A stretch of 64,000 nucleotides of DNA from Rivularia sp. PCC 7116. GTDB lineage: Bacteria; Cyanobacteriota; Cyanobacteriia; Cyanobacteriales; Nostocaceae. Shown in pieces: positions 34,219-43,393 of this stretch; within the stretch, counting starts at the first letter, position 1, and each line of letters begins with the position of its first letter. The DNA is taken from contig NC_019678.1 in the NCBI RefSeq assembly GCF_000316665.1, positions 6,915,001 through 6,979,000 on the forward strand. The letters are read 5' to 3'. The notes beneath the pieces are model-generated. The model was not told the origin of the DNA, made no database searches, and worked only from the letters and a program-made list of their open reading frames with translations. A program made the position numbers and the translations under genes.

Positions 34219-34560
34219 ATGAGTAACCCCCTTGTGCAAGCATTTTTCGTTGGCAGAGCAGCAGCCGAAGTCATTAACGAACGGATGGAGGGCGCTTTTA
34301 CCGATGCTTTAAGCGAACTAGGTAAATTAGATGCCGAACTTAAAGAGCATATGCGCTCGTTTACTACAGAAGTTATGGAACGAGCCGAACGTTCTTCTGA
34401 AGCTGCTGGAACAGGAAGTGGAGGTTATTCTACGCCTGCCTCTGGTACTGGACAATCCAGTCCCGAACCTCTAGATGTACAGGCAATGATTGACGAACTA
34501 CGGGCAGAAATTGCTGTATTGCGTACTGAATTGCAACGCCATCGTAGCGGTTCAGTTTAA
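34219..34560 (+). CDS. DUF6825-type small conserved cyanobacterial protein
   Basis: 113 residues: MSNPLVQAFFVGRAAAEVINERMEGAFTDALSELGKLDAELKEHM, a Gly/Ser/Pro-rich linker (residues about 64-85), and a C-terminal helix (AMIDELRAEIAVLRTELQRHR) that probably forms a coiled coil. From memory it belongs to a cyanobacterial/plastid family of unknown function often found next to an ABC1 kinase, as here (gap about 80-130 bp). Soluble and helical; possibly membrane-peripheral. Confidence 0.75.
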   Translation: MSNPLVQAFFVGRAAAEVINERMEGAFTDALSELGKLDAELKEHMRSFTTEVMERAERSSEAAGTGSGGYSTPASGTGQSSPEPLDVQAMIDELRAEIAVLRTELQRHRSGSV

Positions 34561-34693
34561 AGCTAGGAAAACATCGAAACTGATAATAAAAGGAAATATA
34601 AAGGGGTATTTCCGTTGGTAAGAATGCCGAGTACTAGGAGATTTGAATCTCTTAGTTTATGCTCGGTTGAAAATCAACGGCTTTGCAAAAGCT

Positions 34694-36379
34694 ATGGAAA
34701 AGGGTTATTCAGATAACGCATACCGTTGGAACCGCAAAAATTATTCTAGCAGGCGACGCTTCGTTGACATTTGGTCATTCGTACTGACTTTAATGTTAAG
34801 GCTTTGGCTATACAATAAATCCTGGAGCTATCGCGGCGGAGCCACCGAAACCAAAAAAGCTGCCAGAAGAAAATGGCAGGCAATTTGGATTCGTAATACT
34901 CTGCTGGATTTAGGACCTACTTTTATCAAAGTAGGTCAGTTATTTTCTACTCGTGCCGATATATTTCCCAGCGAATATGTAGAGGAACTAGCTAAACTTC
35001 AAGATAAAGTTCCGGCGTTTAGTTACGAGCAAGTAGAAGAAATTATTGAATACGAATTGGGAAAGAAAATTCCCGAGTTGTTTGCGAGTTTTGAGCCTGT
35101 GCCTTTAGCTGCTGCGAGCTTGGGACAAGTTCATAAAGCCGTTCTGCATTCTGGAGAAGCGGTTGTTGTTAAAATACAGCGTCCGGGATTAAAACAACTT
35201 TTTGAAATTGATTTAAAAATCCTTAAAGGTATTACAAAATACTTTCAAAATCATCCTAAATGGGGAAGAGGACGAGATTGGGTTGGCATCTATGAAGAAT
35301 GTTGTCGGATACTTTGGGAAGAAATTGATTATCTGAACGAAGGTCGAAATGCCGATACTTTCCGCCGTAACTTCCGCGCTCAAGAGTGGGTTAAGGTTCC
35401 TCGCGTTTACTGGCGCTATGCTTCACCAAGAGTATTGACGTTAGAATACGTTCCTGGTATTAAAATTAGTCAGTACGAAGCTTTAGAAGCAGCAGGTTTA
35501 GATAGAAAGGTTCTTGCTCGTCAAGGAGCCGAAGCTTACCTGCATCAATTGCTGAATAATGGCTTCTTCCATGCCGATCCACACCCCGGTAACATTGCCG
35601 TTAGTCCAGATGGTGCGTTAATATTTTATGACTTTGGCATGATGGGACGAATCCAGTCCAATGTGCGCGAAGGATTAATGGATACACTTTTTGGTGTTGC
35701 TTCTAAAGACGGCGAACGAGTTGTTAATTCGTTAGTTAATTTAGGAGCATTGGCTCCAACCGATGATATGGGACCAGTGCGGCGATCGGTTCAGTATATG
35801 CTGGATCACTTCATGGACAAACCCTTTGAGAAACAGTCGGTAGCAAGTATCAGTGAGGATTTGTACGAAATAGCTTACGATCAGCCGTTTAGATTTCCGG
35901 CTACGTTCACTTTTGTGATGAGAGCTTTTTCTACTCTTGAAGGAGTCGGTAAGGGGCTAGATCCAGAATTTAGCTTTATGGAAGTCGCAAAACCATACGC
36001 AATGGAGCTTATGAGTGATATGAATGGTTCCGAGGGGAACAGTATAATTAACGAACTTAGTCGTCAAGCAGTTCAAGTAAGTACTAGTGCATTTGGTCTA
36101 CCACGGAGACTAGAGGATACACTAGAAAAGCTTGAACGGGGAGATGTGCGAGTGCGTGTCCGGTCTATTGAAACAGAGCGTCTGCTACGAAGACAAACAA
36201 ATATTCAGCTTGGGGGAACTTATGCACTAATTATCAGTGGATTTACCCTTTCAGCTACGATATTGTTGGTTCATGATTATGTATGGTTCGCACTGGTTGC
36301 GGGTTTGATTGCGGCAGCTGTATCGTGGATGCTAATTAGATTACTTTTGCGCCTCGACCGTTATGACCGTATGTATTAG
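34694..36379 (+). CDS. ABC1/UbiB/AarF-family atypical kinase
   Basis: 561 residues from the ATG at 34694 (MEKGYSDNAYRWNRKNYS); a TTG at 34643 with a GGAG only 2 bp away would add 17. Signature motifs: LGPTFIKVGQLFSTRADIFP (the KxGQ motif), AAASLGQVHKAVL (the Ala-rich loop replacing the glycine loop), VVVKIQRPG, EIDYLNEGRNAD, FFHADPHPGNIAV and YDFGMMG, with two hydrophobic C-terminal helices (GTYALIISGFTLSATILL; VWFALVAGLIAAAVSWML). The family acts in plastoquinone/prenyl-lipid metabolism and stress responses in cyanobacteria and plastids. The PP2C phosphatase gene starts 17 bp after it, so the two are probably co-transcribed. Confidence 0.92.
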   Translation: MEKGYSDNAYRWNRKNYSSRRRFVDIWSFVLTLMLRLWLYNKSWSYRGGATETKKAARRKWQAIWIRNTLLDLGPTFIKVGQLFSTRADIFPSEYVEELAKLQDKVPAFSYEQVEEIIEYELGKKIPELFASFEPVPLAAASLGQVHKAVLHSGEAVVVKIQRPGLKQLFEIDLKILKGITKYFQNHPKWGRGRDWVGIYEECCRILWEEIDYLNEGRNADTFRRNFRAQEWVKVPRVYWRYASPRVLTLEYVPGIKISQYEALEAAGLDRKVLARQGAEAYLHQLLNNGFFHADPHPGNIAVSPDGALIFYDFGMMGRIQSNVREGLMDTLFGVASKDGERVVNSLVNLGALAPTDDMGPVRRSVQYMLDHFMDKPFEKQSVASISEDLYEIAYDQPFRFPATFTFVMRAFSTLEGVGKGLDPEFSFMEVAKPYAMELMSDMNGSEGNSIINELSRQAVQVSTSAFGLPRRLEDTLEKLERGDVRVRVRSIETERLLRRQTNIQLGGTYALIISGFTLSATILLVHDYVWFALVAGLIAAAVSWMLIRLLLRLDRYDRMY

Positions 36380-36395
36380 TTAAATATGAAACTAT

Positions 36396-37124
36396 ATGAA
36401 ACTTAAATTCACGGGTTTTAGCGATCCGGGACTTATTCGTTCTAATAATCAGGATGCTTACTATATTGACCCAGAAGGTCGATTTTTCATTGTTGCTGAT
36501 GGTATGGGTGGTCATGCTGGCGGCGAAGAGGCAAGTCGAATTGCCAACGTGGAAATTCAAAAGTACCTGGTATCAAATTGGGATAGTTCTAAGTCTTCGG
36601 AAGAATTATTAAAGTCCGCTTTATGGGAGGCTAATGAAGCTATTCTGCGAGATCAGCAGGAACATTCCGAACGGGCGGATATGGGTACTACCGTAGTCGC
36701 GGTTGTGTTTCGTCCTGGTGAGTCTCCCTATGTTGCTCATGTTGGAGATTCGCGCCTGTATCGCTGGCGTTCGTCTTTATTGGAGTTAATCACTCAAGAT
36801 CATACTTGGGTTGCACGTGCTTTAAAAATGGGTGATATCAATATTGAAGAAGCCAGGAATCATCCTTTCCGTCATGTTTTATCCCGCTGTCTCGGACGCG
36901 ATGATTTACATGAAGTTGACGTACAGCCTCTTGATATAAGCAGTGGCGATCGCCTTTTGCTATGTAGCGACGGTTTGACGGAGGAACTTGCAGATGAAAA
37001 AATTGCCTGCTATCTACAAGAAAATACAGCACTTGAAAAAACTGCTTTGTCTTTAATCGAAGGAGCTAAGGATCAAGGCGGACACGATAATATTACTGTT
37101 GTAATTGTAGAACTTGAAGATTAG
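36396..37124 (+). CDS. PP2C-type serine/threonine phosphatase
   Basis: 242 residues. All PP2C metal and core motifs are in order: SNNQDAYY, FFIVADGMGGHAGGEEAS, ADMGTTVVAVVF, VAHVGDSRLYRWR, LLLCSDGLTEEL and GGHDNITVVIVE. This small, regulator-free type (PrpC/Stp1 class) dephosphorylates targets of Ser/Thr kinases. A Ser/Thr kinase lies 1.5 kb downstream on the opposite strand, and the ABC1 kinase gene is directly upstream. Confidence 0.93.
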   Translation: MKLKFTGFSDPGLIRSNNQDAYYIDPEGRFFIVADGMGGHAGGEEASRIANVEIQKYLVSNWDSSKSSEELLKSALWEANEAILRDQQEHSERADMGTTVVAVVFRPGESPYVAHVGDSRLYRWRSSLLELITQDHTWVARALKMGDINIEEARNHPFRHVLSRCLGRDDLHEVDVQPLDISSGDRLLLCSDGLTEELADEKIACYLQENTALEKTALSLIEGAKDQGGHDNITVVIVELED

Positions 37125-38037
37125 GTCTTATAAGATTATTACACGCCCAAATGTTAGAGCCACTGAAAACTGACTATTGTTGATAGTGGGATGATGTTTG
37201 TTTGTATTTTTTTGGGTTTCCACTAAAACCCGATTAATTCTCTTCTTGAAAGAAGAAATTTTCATATTCCAAATTTTGAGCAGCAAAATTAATAAGTCAT
37301 GAGTTTCAAATTTTAAGTAGTCATGCAAAATTAATTTAACATTCTAAAAGCTTCGAGTTACTAGAATTGCTTCGTTCCATTCTCTAAGAGCGAACATTAA
37401 GCCCTTCGGGCATACTTCGTTAACGTTAACGCAATGACATAAATAATTTGGCATTTCTACTCTTCAACAGATTAATCTATTGCAGAGCAGAAATGCCAAA
37501 TATTTTTCAATCGGTAGTTTCTAATACAAAATAAAAATTTTCCCCGCGAAGAGTAAAAATACTCATTAATTTGTTCAGTCTGAGCTTTTTTTTTGATTAC
37601 AACTTGATACAAATAACTTAACCTCCGAAATTATTTTTGGAGGTTAAATTTTCGTATTTGCTAAATCGACTACTTGCACTTATGAAGCTAAGGAGAATAT
37701 AATTCACCCTTAACTAGCCCTCTTACCAAGCTTCAAAAGCATTTTTGCTGACAGCTTGTTTAGTTTAATTTACTTAAGTAAACCTAATGAAGCCTAAATT
37801 CTACCGGAATATAGCTGTCTTAACTTGAGGTTTATACCATTGGGAAGAGGCATAAGACGCATCTAATTCAAAAATAGTCATTATGGGTGTGGGCAATATG
37901 TCAAACAATTGTTATCTTTCTTTATATAGGGGTCACAATTGCAATATAAATCTACCGTATACTTAGAGCTTAACGGTTCTGTAGTATCGATATAGATTTA
38001 ACTAGCTATTTCCTAAACGTTTTTTGGAGTTTGAACA
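37125..38037. promoter_or_regulatory. Long non-coding interval upstream of nblA with two hairpins
   Basis: No gene seen in 900 bp. A strong inverted repeat (ATTTGGCATTTCT at 37446-37458 and AGAAATGCCAAAT at 37489-37501, followed by atttttc) and a second hairpin (AACCTCC...GGAGGTT near 37619-37645, then aaatttt) look like factor-independent terminators. They may end the PP2C transcript or a small RNA. The last 150 bp before nblA presumably carry its stress promoter; I could not find a clean NtcA site (GTAN8TAC). Confidence 0.5.
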
Positions 38038-38235
38038 ATGGACAAATCAATCGAACTTTCCTTGGAGCAGCAATTTAGTATCCGCTCCTTTGCTAGCCAA
38101 GTAAAAGGTATGAGTCACGAGCAAGCTCAAGACTTTTTAGTCAAACTTTACGAGCAAATGGTCGTTAGAGAAGCTACTTATCAAGAACTTCTCAAACATC
38201 AGTGGGGCTTGGATTCGGGTTCCACTTGGGCATAG
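38038..38235 (+). CDS. nblA: Phycobilisome degradation adaptor NblA
   Basis: 65 residues: MDKSIELSLEQQFSIRSFASQVKGMSHEQAQDFLVKLYEQMVVREATYQELLKHQWG. The pattern LSLEQQFsir.F...v..ms.EQaq..L..Ly.qMm.rE..Yq.LlK is unmistakable NblA. The small helical dimer binds phycobiliprotein alpha subunits and targets phycobilisomes to the Clp protease during nitrogen or sulfur starvation. GGAG about 9 nt before the ATG supports the start. Monocistronic, with long non-coding flanks on both sides. Confidence 0.97.
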   Translation: MDKSIELSLEQQFSIRSFASQVKGMSHEQAQDFLVKLYEQMVVREATYQELLKHQWGLDSGSTWA

Positions 38236-38391
38236 ACAATATAGTGTCGAAGTGGACGACCTCCTTCTCTTGCTAGGTTCCCACTAAAACGGAAAAAAGC
38301 TGGGGATGCCGGGGCGTCAACTATAAATTTATCTTGGGTCAAACCATATTTTATGGTTTAAATATAGCTTGATTTTAAATATGCTAATCAT

Positions 38392-38409
38392 TACCTATAC
38401 GTATAGGTA
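38392..38409. promoter_or_regulatory. Perfect 18-bp palindrome downstream of nblA
   Basis: tacctatacgtataggta is its own reverse complement. It lies in the 400-bp space between nblA and the convergent kinase gene, too AT-rich to be a terminator and without a T run. It could be a protein-binding site; nothing else supports a role. Confidence 0.3.
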
Positions 38410-38651
38410 TGGAAACTTGCAATTATAAGTTATAGTCTAGACTAACTTCAAAATTCTTATTTGGGATAATCTACATAAAAATTATTCCACAAAAATAAGT
38501 TTTAGCCTAACATTCGACTAGTGCAAGTCTCTAAATTAGAAATTATCTATTATTTTTATAACTGTATTTTAAGTCTTTACACGCATTTTCTTAAGAAAAA
38601 TTAATATATATTGAGTAAATACCGCAGTATTTATAAAAGTAAGGGAGTTAT

Positions 38652-40235
38652 TCACGCAGAAAGGTCAAACGGGGAATCGGTATTCATTCCCTGCAATTTG
38701 GCTAAAATTTGCGGTTTAATCTTGTGGTATTCAGCTTTGAGTAAATTTTTGCTGAATTGGGCTTTAGCCGAAGATGGTAGTGTATGACTCATATTGACCC
38801 AATCAAGAAGTCGCTGGCGTTGGGCGGGTGCAATACTCGAAATTAGGATATGACTGCACTTCGAGGGAGTTTCTCGTCCAAAAAAGACTAAACGGTAATA
38901 ACCAGTTTTGCCCAATAAAGTCGCGATGTCTTTACCTGTATTAGTTTTTAAGTCCAGGTAATGAGGCAGCCACTTCGCGCCGAATCTACGATGGTAAATA
39001 ACCGTAATCCACAGCAACATGGGGTGGGGTGCAGTGATAAATAAAAATTGATTATAGCGGGTGGAGACTAAGCGCTTTTGAATTTCGACCTGCGGCAACA
39101 TAATCCATAAAGCAGGTGTAAAACAACCTTTTACCTGAATATTTTGGGGAAAAACAATATCAGCAATAGGTTTATCTTTAGGCCAAACTGCTTGCTTTAA
39201 AATTTCTTCGTTACAAGCTGATGTATTGACATCAATCTTAGTGTTTTGATTAAAATCAGCTTTAATAGTAGGAGCTTGAGCAGCGGCTTCTGCATTGAGA
39301 CTAATGTCAGCATCAGCATCGATATTAGCTCTGGCTTGTGAGTTTTGGTAAATTTGCTCTATGGATGCTAACTCTTTAAGAATTTCATTAATACTTTGAG
39401 GGCGCTTGTTAGCTTCTTTTGCCAAACATTTCATTACCAAGTTTTCTACCTCTATAGGTAGTTGTAGCCGTGGGTTCGCTTCAGAAAAAAGCCGAGGTTC
39501 TTTGTAATGATGTACTTTATACCATCCTCCAAAAGAAGGGTTTTCTGGAATTAACGGCATCTTACCAGTCAACATCTCGAACATCATAACTCCCAAACTG
39601 TAAATGTCCGAGCGGTTATCAAGCTCTTTACCTTCCATCTGTTCGGGAGAAGAATAAGCTAAAGTACCCAAATAATAATTGGTTTGCTGAGTATCTGAAA
39701 GTAGTAACTTTGCAATACCGAAATCAAGAACTTTAACCAATTCCCCGAAACTCGCATCTTGAATTGCGAGCATATTGCTTGGCTTTATATCGCGATGGAT
39801 GATTGGGCAAATTTTACCATCAACAGAAATTCCATCATGAGCACATTGCAAACCCAGACATATTTGGCGTGCCAGATTCAAGAATCTTAGTAAAGATAGT
39901 TGTTCGTCGCGAATAATATGGCTAAGACTTTTACCATGCAAATACTCCATCACATAAAACGGAGTAGACTTTTCGTCTACGCCATAGTCCATAACTCGGA
40001 CAATATGGATGCTTTTTTGACCTAACAAAGCACAAGTTTTGGCTTCTCGCTCAAAACGCTCCCTTAATCGCATTTTTTTGTTTTGTACTGAGAGAGCCAA
40101 GAACTTAACCGCTACAGGCACGCCTCCTAACAGAACATCTTTAGCGCGATAAACTCGACCCATAGCTCCAGTACCAATTATTTCCTGAAGCCGGTAGCGT
40201 TTGCCGAGTAAGCGACCAACGTTGGGGTCTGACAT
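38652..40235 (-). CDS. Serine/threonine protein kinase (Spk type)
   Basis: 527 residues from the ATG at 40235, chosen because TGGAG lies 6 nt upstream. Kinase domain at residues about 10-290: GTGAMGRVYRAKD (Gly loop), VAVKFL (Lys), IIHRDIKPSNML (catalytic loop), VLDFGIAK (DFG), and YSSPEQMEG with NRSDIYSLGVMMFEMLTG. After a linker with a low-complexity Ala/Asp stretch (about 305-350), the last 170 residues form a separate domain that I do not recognise (FTPALWIMLPQVEIQKRLVSTRYNQF; LDLKTNTGKDIATLLGKTGYYRLVFF). Soluble: no membrane segment, unlike PknB-type kinases. Convergent with nblA. Confidence 0.9.
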   Translation of the reverse strand: MSDPNVGRLLGKRYRLQEIIGTGAMGRVYRAKDVLLGGVPVAVKFLALSVQNKKMRLRERFEREAKTCALLGQKSIHIVRVMDYGVDEKSTPFYVMEYLHGKSLSHIIRDEQLSLLRFLNLARQICLGLQCAHDGISVDGKICPIIHRDIKPSNMLAIQDASFGELVKVLDFGIAKLLLSDTQQTNYYLGTLAYSSPEQMEGKELDNRSDIYSLGVMMFEMLTGKMPLIPENPSFGGWYKVHHYKEPRLFSEANPRLQLPIEVENLVMKCLAKEANKRPQSINEILKELASIEQIYQNSQARANIDADADISLNAEAAAQAPTIKADFNQNTKIDVNTSACNEEILKQAVWPKDKPIADIVFPQNIQVKGCFTPALWIMLPQVEIQKRLVSTRYNQFLFITAPHPMLLWITVIYHRRFGAKWLPHYLDLKTNTGKDIATLLGKTGYYRLVFFGRETPSKCSHILISSIAPAQRQRLLDWVNMSHTLPSSAKAQFSKNLLKAEYHKIKPQILAKLQGMNTDSPFDLSA

Positions 40236-40277
40236 AGAAACTCCAATCTGCAACAATAATATAAAACACCAGTCCAA

Positions 40278-40621
40278 AACACTGGTTTTGAATGTAAATT
40301 TAAAAATTAAAAATTGACTGACAATAAAAGATGGTAGATATATCCGGTAGATTTTTACAATTGTTAACTTTATCCCAATTTTATAATGCCCACGATTGAC
40401 TCAAAAACTTTACTTACCGGGGAAAAAAAATATGTTTATGAGTTAGAAACAGCCTGTCAAGGGTATTTAACAGTCAAAGCTTAAAAGTTAAAAACACCCT
40501 AGCTGAGAATAAAACGAACAGTCCTCTATTTAGAAAACTGGTTTTTTCAGGAGTTTCGGCTCTAATTTATTGAAAGTAAAAAATCACATATTTAATACTA
40601 ACAACTGGTAACTGGTAACTA
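40278..40621. other. Gene-free interval
   Basis: Between the kinase and a small hypothetical gene, both on minus. I see only AT-rich sequence with a short aactggtaactggtaact repeat at about 40602-40620; no gene or RNA is evident. Confidence 0.5.
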
Positions 40622-41068
40622 TTAACTGACTTGTCGTTCTACATTTGCTTCCATTGTGCTAGTTAGAAAATGACCTTCCATGATGCCGCTGGTGAGATGA
40701 TAAGTATTATTTGAAACGCGATGCAAAGTTTCAAAACCACTGCGACGTTGGCGATCGCCCAATACCCAGTAACGCTGAACAATTGTTTCCGGGCCAATCC
40801 AGCCTTCTCCCTCTACTTGCCCTAATATATTGTGCTGTAATAAAAAAGTATACTGACGTTCTCCATCATCTAAGCGTCCTTTATACTGCAAAGCAATTTC
40901 GGGATGTTCGGATGAGGGAAAAATTAGTTTAGTTACCATAGTGAACCAGTTATCTCGATTCCAGGCAACCAAGGTCATTCCTTTTACGCCAATTGGCATA
41001 CCATTACGTTCTAACCAATTCCCTTGTAATGTCCAGCGTCCTGGTTCGAGTAAAAAACTGTGAGCCAC
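40622..41068 (-). CDS. Conserved hypothetical protein, possible beta-barrel fold
   Basis: 148 residues starting MAHSFLLEPGRWTLQGNW. Alternating strands (RWTLQGNWLE, WFTMVTKLIF, EIALQYKGRL, RQYTFLLQHN, VEGEGWIG, TIVQRYWVLG, RSGFETLHRV, TYHLTSGIMEG) suggest a small all-beta barrel like that of lipocalin/FABP-type domains. No catalytic motif or signal peptide. I recognise the type as a cyanobacterial conserved protein but no function. 110 bp downstream of the anmK-side intergenic region, same strand as anmK's neighbours. Confidence 0.65.
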   Translation of the reverse strand: MAHSFLLEPGRWTLQGNWLERNGMPIGVKGMTLVAWNRDNWFTMVTKLIFPSSEHPEIALQYKGRLDDGERQYTFLLQHNILGQVEGEGWIGPETIVQRYWVLGDRQRRSGFETLHRVSNNTYHLTSGIMEGHFLTSTMEANVERQVS

Positions 41069-41178
41069 CTGTGGATAATTCCCTATATTTTTGCAGTATC
41101 GCGAAGCTAGTTCAGTATAGCCTACGGAAAATTATCAGCTAGTCGCGAGCAGTAACCACTTGTCAAATATTAATTATT

Positions 41179-42327
41179 TTATACAGTGTAAACGTTTCCT
41201 AGAAGCACTTCCTTGTTAGCTCCAGTAGCTGCTGGTAGGTTGCCTGGGTAATCGAAATTTCTCCAATAGGCTAACACTGCGAAGGCTATTGCTTCTTTAA
41301 AATCCGCGCTTAAACCAGCTTCATCTGTAGTTGAAACAGGTACCGACACTAATAATTGTTGTAAGCGCTGTTTTAGATAAAGATTGCGACTACCACCACC
41401 ACATAAAAGTACTCTTTGTGGCATTTGTGGTAGAAAGTGACGGTAGCTAGCGGCAATAGAGGCAGCTGTTAACTCTGTAAGAGTTGCTAAAAAATCTGCT
41501 GGACTTAATTGAAAGCTTTGGGCATCTTTAATAGATTGATGCAAATAGTCAACCCCAAATAATTCTCTACCGGTAGATTTAGGTGGTGGCATGTGGAAGT
41601 ACTCTTGATTTAGCCATTGTGCGACTAAATCGGAGCAGACGGTACCGGTTGCTGCCCATTTGCCATCTTCGTCGTAGCTTTTTGCTCCATCAGTTAAATG
41701 TTCCACTGCTAAATCTAACAAGCTATTTCCCGGTCCGGTATCCCAACCGCGAATCTTGTCAAGCCAATCGCCTCCACGGACGGGAATATAAGTCACGTTT
41801 CCAATTCCGCCAATATTTTGAATACAGCGAGCCTCCGAAGAATGACTTAATAAAGCTGCATCTACACGAGGTACTAATGGAGCACCTTGCCCTCCTACAG
41901 TGATATCGGCAGCGCGAAAATTATTTATGGTAGTTATGCCTGTTAAATGATTAATTAATGTACCGCGACCAATTTGTAAGCTGTAACCAAGTTTTCCTTG
42001 ACCAAATTTCCCCGTTTGCGGTCGATGATAAACTGTTTGACCGTGAGAACCTATTAAAGTTGCTGCTTTGTGACCCTTTTGAATATTGATTGCTGCTTCG
42101 GCAAAAGCAACGGCTATAGCATCGTCTAATTCTGCGAGTTCTAACATTGAAATCGCTTTACCAGCACAACAGGCTAAAATACGTTCTCTTATTTGCGCTG
42201 GGTAAGGATATGTTTCCCCTGCGAGCAATTCTAATTTGATATTTAAACCCGTACCAGCAATATCAACTAAAGCAGCATCAATACCGTCTACTGACGTACC
42301 ACTCATTAAACCGATTACGCGAGTCAT
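41179..42327 (-). CDS. anmK: Anhydro-N-acetylmuramic acid kinase
   Basis: 382 residues starting [23 protein letters not shown], the family hallmark (GlMSGTS.DGiD). Further motifs: [54 protein letters not shown]-like [11 protein letters not shown] and [11 protein letters not shown]. It opens and phosphorylates 1,6-anhydroMurNAc to MurNAc-6-phosphate in peptidoglycan recycling. Complete and alone on the minus strand. Confidence 0.97.
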   Translation of the reverse strand: MTRVIGLMSGTSVDGIDAALVDIAGTGLNIKLELLAGETYPYPAQIRERILACCAGKAISMLELAELDDAIAVAFAEAAINIQKGHKAATLIGSHGQTVYHRPQTGKFGQGKLGYSLQIGRGTLINHLTGITTINNFRAADITVGGQGAPLVPRVDAALLSHSSEARCIQNIGGIGNVTYIPVRGGDWLDKIRGWDTGPGNSLLDLAVEHLTDGAKSYDEDGKWAATGTVCSDLVAQWLNQEYFHMPPPKSTGRELFGVDYLHQSIKDAQSFQLSPADFLATLTELTAASIAASYRHFLPQMPQRVLLCGGGSRNLYLKQRLQQLLVSVPVSTTDEAGLSADFKEAIAFAVLAYWRNFDYPGNLPAATGANKEVLLGNVYTV

Positions 42328-42392
42328 AAAATTTTAGATTTTAGTTAATAGATTTTGGTTGTTTATTTAAGTAAGTGAACAAAAATATTTAC

Positions 42393-42513
42393 CGTCATTG
42401 TTCGCTGCACGAAGCATTCAGCTCAGCTGCGGATCATCCCAGCCCTTGCGATGAGCCGCACATAAAGGTGAACGCGCTCATGCTTCGTTTCACTTCGTTT
42501 AACTCGCAATGAC
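42393..42513. repeat. Dispersed palindromic element between anmK and kdpC
   Basis: The sequence is bounded by gtcattgttcgctgcacg and cttcgtttaactcgcaatgacaatg, inverted at GTCATTG/CAATGAC, with further stems inside (gctgcggatcatcc, cgatgagccgcac). A fragment of the same family lies at about 37400-37440 (cccttcgggcatacttcgttaacgttaacgcaatgac). Confidence 0.55.
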
Positions 42514-42549
42514 AATGTGTAATTAATTATGTTTAACTACTTATAGTGC

Positions 42550-43152
42550 TTAATTTTGTCTGCGACTTATTTCTTTAAGATCGAGAGCGTAGTTTAATTT
42601 CAGGACGTTGACTCCAGGTTCGCCAAATATATTCAAAAATCTGCCTTGAGTATTTTCGATAATGATGGGATAAATTTCGTCAGGTCTTAAATTACGAGCA
42701 TTCGCAACTCTATCTAACTGCTGCATAGCCGATTTAAAGGTAATATGGGGGTCTAAGCCGGAACCGGAAGTATAAATTAAATCGGCACGTGGTTCTATGC
42801 TTTCTTCTTGAAGTTCGTTGGTTGTTTCTAATATTCGGTTAAGTAATTTTGGATTGCTAGGAGCAAGATTGCTTGAACCCGATATTCCTGTAGGTTTAGC
42901 TTTTTCTCCTTGGCTGTATAACACGCTACTCAATCTACCATGAAAATAGTCTTCAGAAGTAAATGTTTGACCGATTAAAGCAGAACCAATTGGTTCGTTG
43001 TATAGGTCAACTCTTATACTGCCTTTGGCTTGATATTGAAACAGGGGAATTTGAGCAATTAAAAGTATAAATAATGGATAAATAATCGCAGTAATCAACC
43101 ATAATATCAAGCTAACGCGAACCGCTCTAGCAATCGATCTAAGTTTCAACAT
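42550..43152 (-). CDS. kdpC: Potassium-transporting ATPase subunit C
   Basis: 200 residues: an N-terminal membrane helix (LILWLITAIIYPLFILLIAQI) and then the KdpC soluble domain with SALIGQTFTSEDYFHGRLSSV, GISGSSNLAPSNPKLL, YTSGSGLDPHITFKSAMQQLDRVANAR and GVNVLKLNYAL. KdpC helps couple the KdpB pump to the KdpA channel. Third gene of kdpABC on minus. The 241 bp before it contain a dispersed repeat (aacgcaaaggagcgg...), not a kdpG or kdpF gene. Confidence 0.95.
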   Translation of the reverse strand: MLKLRSIARAVRVSLILWLITAIIYPLFILLIAQIPLFQYQAKGSIRVDLYNEPIGSALIGQTFTSEDYFHGRLSSVLYSQGEKAKPTGISGSSNLAPSNPKLLNRILETTNELQEESIEPRADLIYTSGSGLDPHITFKSAMQQLDRVANARNLRPDEIYPIIIENTQGRFLNIFGEPGVNVLKLNYALDLKEISRRQN

Positions 43153-43393
43153 GGTACGATTTCAAATTTTAGATTTTTAATTAAAGCAGTTGGGAGCAAG
43201 TAGTGATATCAAATCAGTTGACATCGGAATTATATTTTTTTTAACGCAAAGGAGCGGAAATTTAAGCGCAGAGGAACACGGAGTTTTGTCTGAGTTATGT
43301 TTTATATAATTCCAATGTAAGCGGAAAAGATATGAGTGATTAGTTATGAGTTAATAATGTAAATTGTGCTTGTTTCCCATCTCCTAATTTCTA

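Noticed and set aside
37330-37650. 6S or other known RNA gene
   Set aside because: Hairpins are visible but I could not match a known RNA family by eye.
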